In this document: in pieces, positions 47,001-60,479 of the stretch
Position numbering within the stretch: position 1 is the stretch's first letter
How the letters are laid out: the number at the start of each line of letters is the position of its first letter
Origin: Stratiolaelaps scimitus
Lineage: Eukaryota > Arthropoda > Arachnida > Mesostigmata > Laelapidae
Assembly (NCBI GenBank): GCA_019614645.1
Contig: JABWDB010000021.1
Coordinates: 3,968,001 to 4,032,000 of the forward strand
Reading direction: 5' to 3'
DNA: 64,000 bases
The notes under the pieces: generated by a model
Databases searched by the model: none
What the model was told of the DNA's origin: nothing
The model's input: only the letters and a program-made list of their open reading frames with translations
Made by a program: the position numbers and the translations under genes

Positions 47001-48330
47001 GCAATCGCCGCCGTCAGTCTGTTACGCTTGGTACACATTATTGAGTGGATGAATTAGCTTTTGTACATTACCGCAGTTGCTGAACTACTCCGAAGTTGTT
47101 ATCAATTTTTGACTGAAAGAGAAAGGGAGTAAAAACGACGTACCACTCATTGCCGCTTAATAACAAATTAGCCAGTACCAAGTGCTTCTTTGCTTAGTAT
47201 CGAATTCAGTTCCTTTGACGTTATATATATATATATAAGTTTTTTATTTTTATTTACAATTTTATTTTTCCTAATGTACTTCTGAGGCAAGTAAATTAAT
47301 TCACATAGCATTGGCGGGCGCCCTAAGTACTAACAACTAACCAAACCATCGTCTCATAGTAGGACTTCTCTGGGTCTCGAATCTTCAAACCTTTGTCCAC
47401 CGTCGGTCAGGAACCGGTGATATAAGTCAGGGAGGGGCCAACGCCTTGGAGAGTTACGTTGATATTATATACGTCCGTTTGCTTGTTTTGCCTTTTTTTG
47501 TTCGGCGTCGTTGCTAACGCCGTTGTTATTGTTGTCGATCTTACACAGCATTCGGTCCAAGCGAACAAGTTTCCAGTAAAGTTCAGACTCTGCCGAAATA
47601 TTCTGCTAGCGCTATTGTGCTTCAAGCAACAGGCAACACTTCTTGATCCCCAGTTACATATGCACTAGCAGATATGAAATATAATGAAATATGACCGCTC
47701 ACCCCCTAGCTGGCGTGAGTGTTTACCCGACTCGGCTTGACCGGTAGTTCGCCGGGTGACGTCAGGTGGTGATACACCGCAGCGGCGACGTCGACGACGA
47801 CGATGCCGATAGCCACTGTTGACAATACCGACAATGACGCTTCTGACCACAGAAACGCAGGGAGAACCTAGCGGAGCGCGCAGTTTGGAGTTCTTGAAAG
47901 TTTCGTTACTGCCGTAGCCGCCGCCGCCGCAGCGGCACCAGCAGCCATTGCTGAGACGAAGAGTGAAGAGAAGAACAGGCGAGACTAGAAGTCCGTAGAA
48001 TCGAGTCAACCAATAGCAACGACAGTAGTCACCGCTGCAGCAGAAGCACAACCGACACCAGGGAAAGTAGCCCTCTAGCTAGAAAACACGTAGGCTTGCC
48101 CGGTAGCTGTCTCGATGGGGAAGTCCACTGGCGGTCGAGCAATCCGTTCGTTTGCTGCATCCGTTGTCACCCTCAAGCGGAGGGGCCAATAGCAGCAGCA
48201 GCGGCAACAAACCGAGCCAAAGAGAGGCGGCAAGCATCACTTCACCTTCTCTGGGTGGCTGCTGCGCCAGCTATAATATTCTGTGAGAGGCCGGTCGACC
48301 CGCCAGTCCGCAGCTTCGACACCGACCAAC
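44015..48330. other. intergenic region, no gene supported
   Basis: Open frames are short (under 90 codons up to 47.6 kb) and unsupported by splice sites or motifs. A TA microsatellite lies near 47223-47236. From about 47700 to 48330 the sequence becomes GC-richer with GAC/GCC/GCA triplet runs. A 128-codon minus-strand frame there (47665-48051) is rich in R/C/G through those triplets and judged chance. This GC-rich part is probably the promoter and 5' UTR of the gene starting at 48331. Confidence 0.5.
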
Positions 48331-51300
48331 ATGAGGCTTGTACGTTACATTGAATTTTCTAATTGTGCTTAGAAACCAGAGTCCCAAGCAGCAATAGCAG
48401 CTATTTGACCGCTTGAAGTGCCCCTACTTCACGACTACTACTGCCAGTGATACTACTAGAGTACGATACTGTTATCAAATCAATATGATGAGAAGGGGGA
48501 GGACGAATTGCTTGTCCTTGCAGATTGATGACCTCAGCGTACTTCTTGAACTCGTCTGTGTATCAGAGGAAGGATGTGCGTGCAGTCTCATAATCAGTGC
48601 CACCTGGCTGTTGGATAGTTGTTAATGCGTGCACATTTCAATTAGCTGCTAGTGAAGCAAATCACTTATGAGACAGATGAGCAACTGAGGCGCGAAACTG
48701 TTCTCACATCATCATCAGCATTATTCTCATTAGCATCATGTCGTGGATTCAACTCAAAAGTGTTTCACTGATTTCTTGTGTCTAATGAGTTTGTATGAAT
48801 TGGCGTAGCAGCTGATTTGTTGAATACCTTGTGGTGTTTCGATCCCGCTAGATCAGTGATCAGCAGCAATAATTAATAAATGGTCGTGGATAGCCTCGTA
48901 AAAATAGATTTAAATTAGAGAGCGCAACTGTAACAATCGATTTTACGCGACAGTGAAGATTGTGTAAGTGAAGGTATTGCGTCGTAGTACACTCGTTCGC
49001 TAATAGGATTTGTGCTTCGATTGTCTTTCCTCCACGAATTTTTCAGTTTATAATTGCGGCGTGCGCGATACAAGCTTGGGGGGCGCCCACCACGGTGGCA
49101 CCAGAAACAGACGCTACAGCTGAATTGGTTGCCAAAGATACAACGACTCCTGTCCCCACTAAAAACGCTTCCGACGTTGACCAGAAGATCTATCCGTTCG
49201 ACAATCAGGGATTCGGATCGCCCTTCGGAGGGGTAAGCAGCCGCAACTAATTTGCTAGCACAATAACACGACTTTTTTTAGCCCAAAGTAGCGATTCGCT
49301 AAAATGACCAACTCTCTACCGCGCTCTTGGTATATGAAATGAAGCACATCTCAGTCGTTCGACCTGATAGCATTTAATATCAAAGCCTTCGGTGCGAGCC
49401 ATATCGTTCCTTACGATCGAGTGTAACGATTTACTGTGACTGCATGAAAGGGTGGAGCCACAGACGCATCGAACGTCTTTTGGTGACTTGTTTTTGTGTC
49501 TTCTCTTAGGGTGGCTTCGCAGGAGCACAGAATCCATTTGGAAATGTCTTCGGCGGAAACCCATTTGGTTATTCTCCGTTCCAGACGCCTTTCCAGAACA
49601 ACAACCCATATGGTGAGAGGCCCTACTGAATTGAAAGTCAGTCACTAGAGTTATAGCACTTGTAACACGTCGATTACGAAATAATTGGAGGTCTAATCAT
49701 TAGCGCTATATATATATGTATATATATATATATAATGGCTACCATATGAGTAAATATGGGTGTTCTGTTACAGGCGGATTTCCGCAAGGCAGCCAAGCCC
49801 AGTACCCGAACCAGCGTCCATTCCAGCAGTATCCTGGTAATAATCAATTCAACCCGGCTGGCCAACCTCAGTTCCCAGTAAATCAGCCATCTGGACAGCC
49901 TGTACAACCTGCACAAGTTCTCGGCCAGCCCGGACCTGCTATTTCTGTTGCAGGCGCTCAAGATGGTCAAAATGCGCCAAGTGCGCCAAGTGGCGCAAAC
50001 GGTCAGTCTTTCCAAACTAGTGTACCTGCTGGAACAAGAGAACCAGGACAGACTACTCAGGGCACTCCGGGATCGTTACCGCAAGGACAGCCCGGTCAGG
50101 ATACTCAAAGCCAGCTATCCCCTGGGGCCCTCGGTGCGCCCAGTCAAATCCCTCAAGGCGCTCAGAATCCGTTTACCCAAGGTGCACAAGGACAGTTCCC
50201 ACAAGGAGTTCAAGGACAGTTCCCGCAAGGGGCTCAGGGACAGTTCCCGGCAGGAGGACAGAATCAATTTATTCAGAATCCACAAGGGTTTCAAACCGGG
50301 TATCCTGGGTACTCCGGGTTTCCTCAGGCATCACCGTTCCCGCAAAGCCCGTTTGATCAGGCATCTTCTGGTCAGCCCACAAACTTAGCACAGAACCCCA
50401 ATGGGGTTGCGCAGGCTGGACCGCCCGGATCAGGCCCTGTCAATCTAGGACCCGCACCTGGACAGCCGGGCTCCCCAGGCCCTCAAGGACAGGGGGTCCC
50501 AGGACAAAACCTCAATAGTCAGTTGCCACCGGGCCAACTATTGCCCAGTGGACAAGGTCTTCCAGGCGCAGGACAGGGACCACAGGGAGTTCCACTCAAT
50601 CAAGGACCACAAGGACAATACAACGGACAAGTTCCGTTCCAGGGACAACCCCAAGGTCAGTTAGGTGCCCCTGGACAGTTCCAGCAAGGCTTCCCTCAAG
50701 ATCCGTACTCTTATCCCGCTCAATTTCAAAACCTACAAGGAGCTTACCCATCTCAATATTATGGCCCACAAGGAGGTCAAGGCCAATTCTTCCCACAAGG
50801 ATCTAACGGACCACTGCCGTTTCCAGGACAGGGCGGTTCCCCAGGACAGTTTCAGGGACCTCAAGGAGGACAAATATACCCCGGACAATTCCCACAGGGC
50901 TTCTACAACCAACAACCGTATCCTCAAGGCTTCTTGCCACAACAGCAAGGATTCCTTCAAAGCCAAGGACCCCAGCCGCAACAAGGTTTCCCTCAAGGAC
51001 AGGGACCCCAACAGCAACAAGGTTTCCCTCAAGGTCAGGGATTCCAGCAGCAATTCCCGCAAACACAAGGACCTCAGCAGCAATTTAATCCTGCAAATGT
51101 TCCTCAACTGAGCCAGCAGTCACCGCCAAGCTCCCAGGGTCAGTTTACAAATCAGTCACCAAGCACAGGCTTAAATGGGGCTCTCCCGCTGCCAGCGGGT
51201 CAGGAACCCTCGTCTGGGTCACCTGGTAGTGATATTGCTAACCCAACGCAGAACCGCATCATTGTGCCTGCCTCGCCTGGGGTCCGTCGGCCATCTAGCG

Positions 51301-52395
51301 GTGAGTAGTTGACAGATACATACGGTCGATCGGTGTGCGGAGACGCAGGGGTGCCACTTATCGCGGTGTGTGTGTGTGTCTGTCTTTTTTTATTTGTTCT
51401 GTCTCTATTTACCTGATATTATGGTAGGTGGGCTGGTTTCGGACGCTCCCGTCAAGACGTTAGAACCCTTTAAGCAGAAACGGCCGATTGTGCCCTTACC
51501 TGTGAGCAATCCAGTGTCCTCATTGAACAACCACATACCTGTTTCACCGCCAGGACCACCATCTCCCGAGAGAGACACACCGGTCGATCAGCCTCTACCG
51601 CAGGCCAGCCAGGGGTGAGTCTCCCAAGTGCGAACTCAACGTGGCATCCTGATCGATATCCAATGAGTATACGCACGTTGAACTTACGCCTATTAGTTAT
51701 ATGTAATTCTACCTCTAGTTCTATCCATTATTATATTTTGAATTGTGCCCTCTGACTGCTTCTCCTACTTGCTATTTTCCTAATGTAGCAGTAGTGTCTT
51801 TCGATTTGTTAAAGCTCGATCATATTGACACCAGCCATTTCTGGTACACGCGTACGACCGTCTGTATCTGCCACTACTCACTCACTATGTAGAAATAATA
51901 ATAAATATATTTTTCAGGCTCAAACAGCGTTTCTGTCATGTTTAGAGAAATGAGATTTCTTGAAATCAGTTCATCTTCTATCTGTCTTTATATGAATCTG
52001 AAGCTACATCTTGGTTCTAATAGTGCCCTTTACGGCGTCTCTCACTTCTCTTTTTTCGATTATACATCAGAGTCATAAAACGTCTGATCTGAACCTCAGG
52101 TCCGAACTGCGATCTGAAGCTGGAGCTGTGCCTAACCCAGGGCCTAAACAGGCCGAGCAATGCGATGCCTCCGAGGAAGACGCTCCTTGACCCGCGTCTC
52201 GGAGGCCCGACCCCTGAAGCAGCAGAACAAGAGAACGAGCCACTTGCCGAAAACAACGACACCGAATTCACGACCCTGACACCTGCCGCGGCTGCATTCC
52301 CTGATCACTCTGCAACGGAGTCACCACTAGCACCGATCCTCAGCGCCAATCTGCACATTGAAGTGACATCAGAACAAGATAATTCAAATCCATAA
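48331..52395 (+). CDS. secreted Pro/Gln/Gly-rich protein
   Basis: Exons: 48331-48339, 49047-49232, 49510-49612, 49774-51300, 51428-51614, then 52100 onward. Exon 1 encodes M-R-L, completing the signal peptide MRLFIIAACAIQAWG. After a Thr-rich linker, the 1.5-kb fourth exon encodes about 509 residues of irregular repeats (GQFPQGVQGQFPQGAQ, PGQPGSPGPQGQGVPGQ, QGFPQGQGPQQQQ), collagen-like in composition but without a strict Gly-X-Y register. Exon 5 is proline-rich. The end is ambiguous. With exon 5 included, exon 6 is read to a TGA at 52188-52190 (700 aa). With exon 5 skipped, exon 6 stays open to TAA 52393-52395 (706 aa), with a more protein-like C-terminus. The poly(A) signal is at 52526-52531. 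Probably an extracellular matrix, cuticle or secretion protein; no family assigned. Confidence 0.8.
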
Positions 52396-52531
52396 TGAAA
52401 TCAAATAACATAATTATAATGATAATATCTATAATGACGATGCGTAACGATGTGAAAAAGGAAATATTAACGAAACATTGTGATAAGATCATTGTGATCG
52501 ACCGTGTAATTATTATGCCAATTCCAATAAA

Positions 52532-54452
52532 TTGGAAATGAGACTACATGAAAAACAACCTGTCTTATACCATAAAAAAGCGTTAAAGATGGTGTTTGGT
52601 GTTGTGGCTATTATACTTTGAGGCTTAAGGCTCCTCCTGTATGCAAACGTGTAAGTGTGTGAAGCTCATTCTAATGAAGCCCGCACCTTAAACAGATTAG
52701 GCAGCTAGAAAATGAATGAAAGAAAATGAGTTCACGCGACTGCTACCAAATGGTAGCAGTTACCTAGTGACAGTCTCGACCAAGCTGACCTGAACTCGGC
52801 TTCACTCAACGAATTTAAGATGAACTCGTTACGTCGTCTAATTGAATATTTTATCTATTGACCTCATGTTTAATGTTGGAAGAAGTGAGCCAGTAAAACT
52901 TATACTTTTCTCATATCTGAGATGATTAGTTAAGGGAAGTCTCTTTCATACCTTCGAACACTCGTCACATTATATCAGAGCTGAACCGTCGCAATATGCG
53001 CATCACACATACGACATTTCCCTTGTTCGGCCTATCTAGTGTTTTCAGCCAGTTCCTATGGCAGGCAGCTCTCCAAAATTCTACATTGAGTGGACCGCTC
53101 AGAGAAGGACAACTCAATCCCCGCTTGCTCGGGGAAAGAATTACGGCTAAGTCTCTTCTTTACAAACACAGCCAAACCTCCAGCCAAGGCTAACTGGCTT
53201 CCGTAAGAATATCAAAACGCCGATGTTGACCGACTGTGAGTTTTCTTTTATCGTCATTGTAGATTTTTGTGTTTCATTTAAAAATGAAGCTCATTTTAGT
53301 AACAGATCTGCCTAAGTAATAAATATTCTAAAGGAAGTGTGGGTATTGATCTCTACAGATGTCCTAGCCCGTCTTCTGATGATCCTTCCATGATTTATCA
53401 TTTGGCTTATGCTGAATGCCCAAGTCACGAACAGCGGTTTCCACCAGTGTTCGTGACTAAAGCTTTCGAGACTTTTGTTGCCATATATCTATCCATATAC
53501 CGGGCCTCACACATCGTGTTGATAGTAGTCTTGTCGCCTCGATCATTCGAGCGAACTTAATAGACAGACGGCGACACAACAACAACACCAACAACACATG
53601 TGCGTGGTTTTTTCTTTAAGGGGGTGTTGGCATGCATTAGCATGCCAACGCCATAACCGGCCCTCCTTATGGAACTGTTGACCATGTTCAACGGCACCAC
53701 CCTTCCCGGTATCGCTTAGCGCATTGTTCAGTAAGGGTGGTGAGATGTGTACAAGCCCAGCCACGAGCACCACACATCCTCCTCACCGTACCGGCAATGA
53801 CGTGGTTAGCTGACTCTCAGCCGCTTCCCTTCTCTCTCACTCTCTCAAGACCAGACTTCCTCACCTCTGTCCACTTCCCATCTGTAAACGACTACTGTGG
53901 TCAATAGGGTGTCTGTGGAAAGCCCCGTGTATGTAAACACACAGTATTTATGACGCATACAGGGAGTGTACGATGCCTTCCTCTTTGCTCAGTGGTAGCT
54001 GTACCGCAGACCACATTAGTTGTCACTACTACTTAACAAATCTTACTGCGGAAATACTGCTCATAATATAAATATGACCCCTATATGATATAAATAAAAC
54101 CTACTCATGTTGTATCTACAAATGAACTATAAGTGTTTATGTACCAGATAGTTAAACTTGTGGAGAGTTACTGCAACGGCATCGAATGGCCGGAAAGCTT
54201 GCTTCATGAAACGAACTTACCAAACGTCATTTTCTTTAAATCGAATCCATTGACAATTTGCGAACTTACGGCCTCTAAAGAGGATTTCCAGAGCTCCTGG
54301 GCCTCGATAAAGGTCACTACAAAGATTTGGGGTTACTTCAATAGACTGAGCCTTGATTTGGCAGCTAATGACTTGTGAAAAACTGTACTACAACGGATGA
54401 GTTATACAGACATGAAGGTACTTCAAAAGTGGAGTAACCTGCCTTTGTGTGT

Positions 54453-54497
<45 letters not shown>

Positions 54498-54880
54498 GTG
54501 TGTGTCCTTTCTCCCTCCCCCAGAATAAAGATGCCGTTGCAATCCTATTCAACTGGGTGCACTGATTTACTTTTTTTTATTATTCATTATTTCTATGAAA
54601 CATTTAGAACACTATTATAGCATATAAGTCAACTGAGATTACAATTAATCAATTGTTCTCATTCATTCAATAATTATAATGACAATTATCAGTATTCAGT
54701 AATATTTAGCGTGATGGAAGAATGTGCCGAATATGTACAACAGATGGCGACATTCGGTGATATACGGTGAAGTGCTGGTTTCGCCATATCTCGTTTTTCT
54801 CTTCTCTCCCTCCGATATAGGTACACTTTGCTGAGCAGTTAATTCTCATGGTGGTCACATTTCATCAGCTGATGATGAAT
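52532..54880. other. intergenic region between convergent genes
   Basis: No coding frame is supported. It contains perfect inverted repeats at 52739-52760, 53423-53458 and 53626-53649, and a compound CT/TA microsatellite at about 54455-54498. A minus-strand AATAAA at 54582-54577 is about 300 bp past the NASP stop and is a plausible NASP polyadenylation signal. Confidence 0.55.
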
Positions 54881-54881
54881 T

Positions 54882-57800
54882 TCAATTCTCCTTAAGCCTC
54901 TTCTCAGCCTGATCCGTTGAAGATGATGAGGAAGTCTCGGCTTCGTCTGCCGGTCGCTTTCTTTTGATCAAACTCGAGCTGATAACATTCGCTTTAGCCT
55001 GCTACATACAACAACAACAACGGATTGAAGCACAACTAAAGAGTTAGTTGCATGTTGACATTAATTTGAATTCTTGACGAACTCGCGTTTCGTGCTGGGG
55101 TTAAACGCAAATGCAGAGCAAATGGTGTTTGCTAAGTGCATTAATACGGCCATTATCTTATTTCATGTCTGCACTTCGAATACGGAGATTTTTTTTTAAA
55201 TATAAATAAAAAATCTATCAATTTCAAAAGGAGTCATATCGATACTATTATACATGTGTCATAGTGGAAGCTTCTATTTAAAAATCCAGCTAATACCTGG
55301 CAAAATGTTATGTCTGATTTAGAAGTAGGACTTGAAACATAAATGTCTTTACCTCGATGTTGCCACTTACCGTCTTCACAGGACTGACTTCAGGTACGCG
55401 ATTCATCATTTGACTAATAATCTTCTCTTTGTCACCCTGTGCATTGTCTTTCTGCATCTCTTTGGCATCCTCCATTTTAGCCACAATCTCGGGCAAAAGT
55501 TGTTGGATCTCATCAATCTCTTCCTCAGCACACTTTATTGTGTCTTCCTCACCCTCAGCAGGTTTTGTATTCTTCGCTTTCTCTTCTTCGATGATCTTTT
55601 TCAAATTGGACACTTTCAGGTCTAAAATCTGTGGCATCAGAAAAATGCAATACGCAAATAATGTGAGTAAACGAATAACTCAGCAAACTAATGACATCTC
55701 TCCTTCAGTGAAAGTGCACAATAGCAATCAATAACCTACGAACTTCACTATTTAACAAAATGAATATTGTGCAATAAATGAACACGTGATTACTGTTTTG
55801 GAACTGGTTGCGTCTTAAGTAAATATACAATAGAGAAACCAAACATGTGAAGCGACATCGGCAGATACAAAATAGAAATTCTAGTTAATTGACATTCCTT
55901 ATTCAAGATTCAGGCAAGCATAATCATGATCTATGATTATAAAGTGATAAATAAACACTAGTATTAATCGATACATCCTGTTCTTATCGGCATGACATTT
56001 CATACTTTCACTGAACAGCCACTGCCAACCTTGACAACATACGGTATGTCGACTTATGGTAACGCCGAAGCATCGGAATACCCTACCTGAAGAGCATCGC
56101 CAAAATACGCAGCGCTCTGTTCGTATTTGTTTACGAATGAGTAGGTCAGTCCAAGCTGATAATTGGTTTCAGCTAGCGCCCGCGCATCGCGCGGCAGCAT
56201 TTCCTGCTGAATACGTAAGCATCCCTCGAAATCGTCAATGGCTCGATCGTATGTGTCCGACTCTAAATTGATCTCTCCGAGAGAAAGCAAACAGTCTGCC
56301 GCCTTGAGATACAATTGAGTGTCCTTCTCGGCGTCCCTGTAAACATTCAAATGGATGTCTGTTCAATGACAAAGGTCACAATGATATATGGTGTCCAGAA
56401 ACCGACGTTTCAGGCAAATCAACGGCTGAACAGGCAATGATGGAACATACCGAAATCAAAAGGAAACTTGGAGATTGATGTTCGGAATTGATAAAACATC
56501 AATTCCGAGACCTGAATGGGGGACGATGGCAGCTTAGATATGGATAGCGTTGTAGGCTCTAGCCTACAATGCTCTAACGTGTCCAAGTTCTTAGACAGGA
56601 CACGATACATAATTAAATCGACAGTCCAGAAATGTTTAAAGACTAAATTAAGGCACTAAGCTGAGCCTCTCGGCATTTTTAATTTCGTAAGAGTGATTCA
56701 AGATAGCTACAGGGGGGAGTAACTTAACCATTGATTAGCTCAACTTCAACACCGACAGAAGGAGAGCAGGAGATTTGAGATTCAGAGAACTCAACAACTG
56801 AACAAACCTCTTATAGATTTTCTTTGCGAGTTCCAGAACTTCGAAAGCAATCTGTAGATTGCTGACGTCCTCGTCGTAACCGAGGGCTTCTTGAGCCTCC
56901 TTTTCCGGAGCGTTTGCATCGGGTTCTCCTTCGAGGTCCTCTTCATCCTTTGCTGCTGTCTGGTCAACAGCGTCATCGTCCGCCTTTTCTTCTCCACTTG
57001 AGCCGTCACCTGCCTGCTGATAATCAAATATGAGAACCACTGATAGTCTCGAACCAAAGTAGTTGATCGAATCTGAACCAACTTTACAACTGTCTCCCTA
57101 CAACCATTTATCTATATCGAGTTCTCCTTCGACAAACGCGTAAACCATAAGCACTATGATCCCATGCTAAACAACCTTCCGCAAAGGCAAAGGCACAAGA
57201 CGCCCCAGTATTTCCCGTAGGCTCCGAATGTTATCCGTATAATACTCTTTTTGTACTGTTTCTAGATGTCTTTATCTTAATCTGCTGCTACAACACCTTA
57301 TACTATACAATACAATAACACCTTTTCTTTCAAAGGGATATCTCCCCACGGCCGCCGGCTTCTTACAGCCAGAGACAACTGGCCGTCTTAGAAACCAAGC
57401 GGACTACGTCTAACTAAATACAAAACATACACTTTTCTCATTATCCTTTCCAGCTTCTTTCTCTTCTTCCTCTTCGTTTCCTTGCTCTTCATTTTCATCG
57501 CTCGAGTCATCCTCGGCGGCTTCCTGATTGTCCATTTCGTTGAGTGCACCGGACTCTTTACGGTGCAACTCAAGAAGCGCCTTTCCATAATAGTGTAATG
57601 CTTCCGCACACTCGGATGCGTCGTCGCCGAATTTAGCGGCCAAGAGCTCGCAGGCCCGCTGCAGCGATTCGACAGCCATGGCATAATCCTGCACGAGCAT
57701 ATTGCGCTTCCCCTGGATCAGACACAGTTTTGCCTCCACTGCAGGATCTTCTGACCTATAAAAGTTAATAACCGTTGATAAAATGAAAGGTGAGTTAAGT

Positions 57801-59775
57801 GACGATTTTGTTAGTTGAACCAATAGTAACTGTGGATGTTTTCCTAATAACCCTTTCCGATTATATTTTATGAATTTAACTTTTTTTTATTTGGAATTTA
57901 CATACTCGTTGGTTTTAGTCTTGGCGTTATCTGGATCATCTTCTTTTTTACCATCCGCCTCATCCGCCGGAGTAGCTTCATCGGTCTTCGACGATCTAAA
58001 ACGAGACGTAAATATTGAAAGTGAGAACTGGTTGTGGTACAGGAATCGTCCAGCAGGGTGGATGACACTTGAAACAGACCTGCGTCAACAAAGCGTATTA
58101 CAAAGCAACAACGTAAAACGTACTCAGTTTTTGTTGTGGCGGCATCCTCAGCTTTGGGCTTGACCTTGTCCTTGTCCTCAACCTCAGACTCTACCGTTGG
58201 TTCTCTGACTTCTTTCTCGATGGTCTCGGAGTCTTTTGCCGATTTTTCAGATTTGTTGTCACTGATCTTCTGTTCATCGCCGGCTTCCGGTCTGTGATAA
58301 TAAGCAACACGTTGAAAAAGGGGTTACCATACCAAGCAAGATCTGATACAAAAGACGAACGTAAATTGTCGCCACGCACGATTTGCAGAAGATATTAACG
58401 GGACGACTAATCGGACCTTCTAAGTGATCCAATTTCTAATTCAATATGTCCAATCTAACGTTCAGCCATCTCTACTGTGGCCGAATGTGAGTAGATGTTG
58501 CCCGCCTCAAGTCACGCCTCTACCAAACATATTCGGAACTGGGTAAACAAATTACTAAAGTATGTTAAAGAATAAGTTGAAAAAAGAAGTGAAAAATGAC
58601 AAATGCTTCAACATTGTTGGGAGGCCTTAAAAAGCAATACTTGAATGTAGGCATACTTGAATCGAAATGAATTTTGTCAGACTTACTACACAGTTTACTT
58701 AATGCTGTTGTTTACTTCTATTAGGAAAACAGCAATGCATGCCAGGTTCATACGCACTCCTAATAACATTTGCTGCGGTGTTCTTCATTCATTAGTGTTG
58801 AACAATATGTTCGCAGCAAATGAATCTACAAAAAAAAGAGGCTTGCAAAGCTATAAAGGGCTGGTGGGAGTTCCGGAATGCATTAAGCAGTTTAAAATAT
58901 TATATGAGAAGTTTGTACAGTAGACAACTGTACAAAAAACTTTGGTAAAACAATTTGATTGGCCACCCCCAGGCGTTAGCCAATTTGATTGGCTAACGCC
59001 TGGACAAGATCATGTTCCGAGACATTGCGAAGTCGAGACTTGGTCTGCCAAATGGTTATATAGAAATCGATCATTTATAAGGACCTTTAAAGTCGTTTAA
59101 AAGGAAAGTAATTATTGGCCACAGTTACGAAAAAAATGTTTGCGCACTCAAGTTCACACCAGTTGCCTCCTCACAGCAGAGTAGATGTTTCGAACTAAGC
59201 TTACAAATTTGAAACTCGTTCCAGTTTTGTAAGTCTTTCTGAGGTCACAAGGACGATCGTACGCTTCCGCCACCCTGACACTGAGCTTACCCATCAGAGC
59301 TAGCACATTTATTACTTTGATCCGAGTTTTGAAACCATAGGACTTTGCATATATCACGTTCATATAGGACTCTAGTTCAGATACCCGCTTGGTTTGTATA
59401 CCACTACATATCATTAACTCGCAATGGGGTCTCAATATCAGCGATCGACAGCTTCACTGCCGACGTGGGCTGATGGCTTCTCGGAGCCGCTTCTGTGAAA
59501 TCCCCACCGGCGATTAGAGCCACATAATGACAGAGGACAAAGCGTTCGGATTGCAAATGGAGCCACCGTAAATCAAGGTTGCCCGTACACTGAATCAATA
59601 GCCATAGAGAACCGAAGTGGTCAAATACAGGGTGAGCAAAAATGAGGTAAAATCAATGTCGCAATCTCACTCACCCAGTGACGGGTTTCTTCTCTTCGGA
59701 CGCGTCGGTCTTTTGGGCATCTTTTTTCTCGCCCTCCTTATCCTGTACGACGATACTGGCCTCTGCCGCGGTCAT
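54882..59775 (-). CDS. NASP: NASP histone H3-H4 chaperone (SHNi-TPR protein)
   Basis: Nuclear chaperone that binds and stores H3-H4, homologous to yeast Hif1 and fission yeast Sim3. Exons in order: 59775-59675, 58291-58124, 57995-57906, 57755-57431, 57016-56808, 56336-56087, 55628-55371 and 55001-54882, all phase-consistent; 506 aa. The N-terminus (1-120) is Lys/Glu-rich. TPR1 spans about 121-185 (LIQGKRNMLVQDYAMAVESL; YYGKALLELHRKESG). An acidic stretch interrupts the TPR array (about 190-275), the diagnostic feature of this family, where it contacts histones. TPR2-3 follow (ELAKKIYKR joined across a splice to DAEKDTQLYLKAADCLLSLG; ETNYQLGLTY). Then come a coiled coil (382-440) and a basic nuclear localisation motif KRKR at 480-483. 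Transcribed divergently from UTP15. Confidence 0.92.
58969..59003. repeat. perfect inverted repeat, 15-bp arms, in NASP intron 1
   Basis: Arms 58969-58983 (CCAGGCGTTAGCCAA) and 58989-59003 are perfectly complementary around a 5-nt loop. A second one, TTTGTACAG (58912-58920) with CTGTACAAA (58928-58936), lies 30 bp away. Confidence 0.95.
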
Positions 59776-60479
59776 CTTTGGTGATGACGAATATAATTAC
59801 ACAATAGATCACTGCGTGAAAAAGAGGCGAACTCTCCACAGCGTAGAGCGATCTTGAGACCTCGATTTGACGCGAACCGGCTCCAGACAAGGACTGGGCC
59901 TTTGGCGCTCAAATTGCACCAAACTTCCACGACCATCCGGGATACTTCAGAGCAGAGAAGGTCGTTTCTGGTATTGTATTGTTCCACAACAAACTGCAAT
60001 TTATTACTACGTATCGTTGACCACCTTAAGTCACGGAAGAATCGGTGTATTTAAATAGCACTCGAAAGATACGCGCCATACTATCTGGGTATTAAGGCGC
60101 TCTATTTGCGTATTGACACTAACCTATTTCGTTATACATTAATTATTCTATGGCAATATCACACACGAGTCACCGATCTGATTATGGTTGTATTTTATGT
60201 CATGCGCAGGGAATACTCCATCTTTCAGCTTCTGCCAATGAGCACATATTCGGCCACTTCACTAAATCTCGGAACCACGCTTGTCCGCGTGTTGTCGTTA
60301 ACTGTTCCGATTCCACTAAGTTGAGTTCCTTCTCATTTCTTTTTATTATATGCTGTTGTATAGTAGTGACATGTTTCTGCATGAATACAGTGGTGCCAAC
60401 TGAGATACGCAGTCACGAATAATTCGTACGACGCGCCGTGTCTTGTAGACTTTGAGTGCAAAAGAGGAGGCCGGCCACG
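59776..60479. promoter_or_regulatory. shared divergent promoter region of NASP and UTP15
   Basis: 704 bp separate the two start codons, which face away from each other. No convincing coding frame lies between; the small overlapping frames at 59850-60060 and 60100-60420 are not supported. Such head-to-head spacing of two growth-linked genes is typical of a bidirectional promoter. I cannot place the transcription starts. The UTP15 start has a favourable context (CCACGATGTCG). Confidence 0.55.

Noticed and set aside
47665..48051. 128-codon minus-strand Cys/Arg-rich frame
   Set aside because: It is driven by GCC/GAC triplet runs in a GC-rich leader region and has no start context or domain.
50665..51111. 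148-codon Ser/Lys-rich frame inside the Pro/Gln/Gly exon
   Set aside because: It is a shifted reading of a low-complexity exon. The 530-codon frame is the real one and joins correctly to its neighbours.
55332..55734. plus-strand frames of about 100 codons near 55.5 kb
   Set aside because: They are antisense of the NASP coiled-coil exon.
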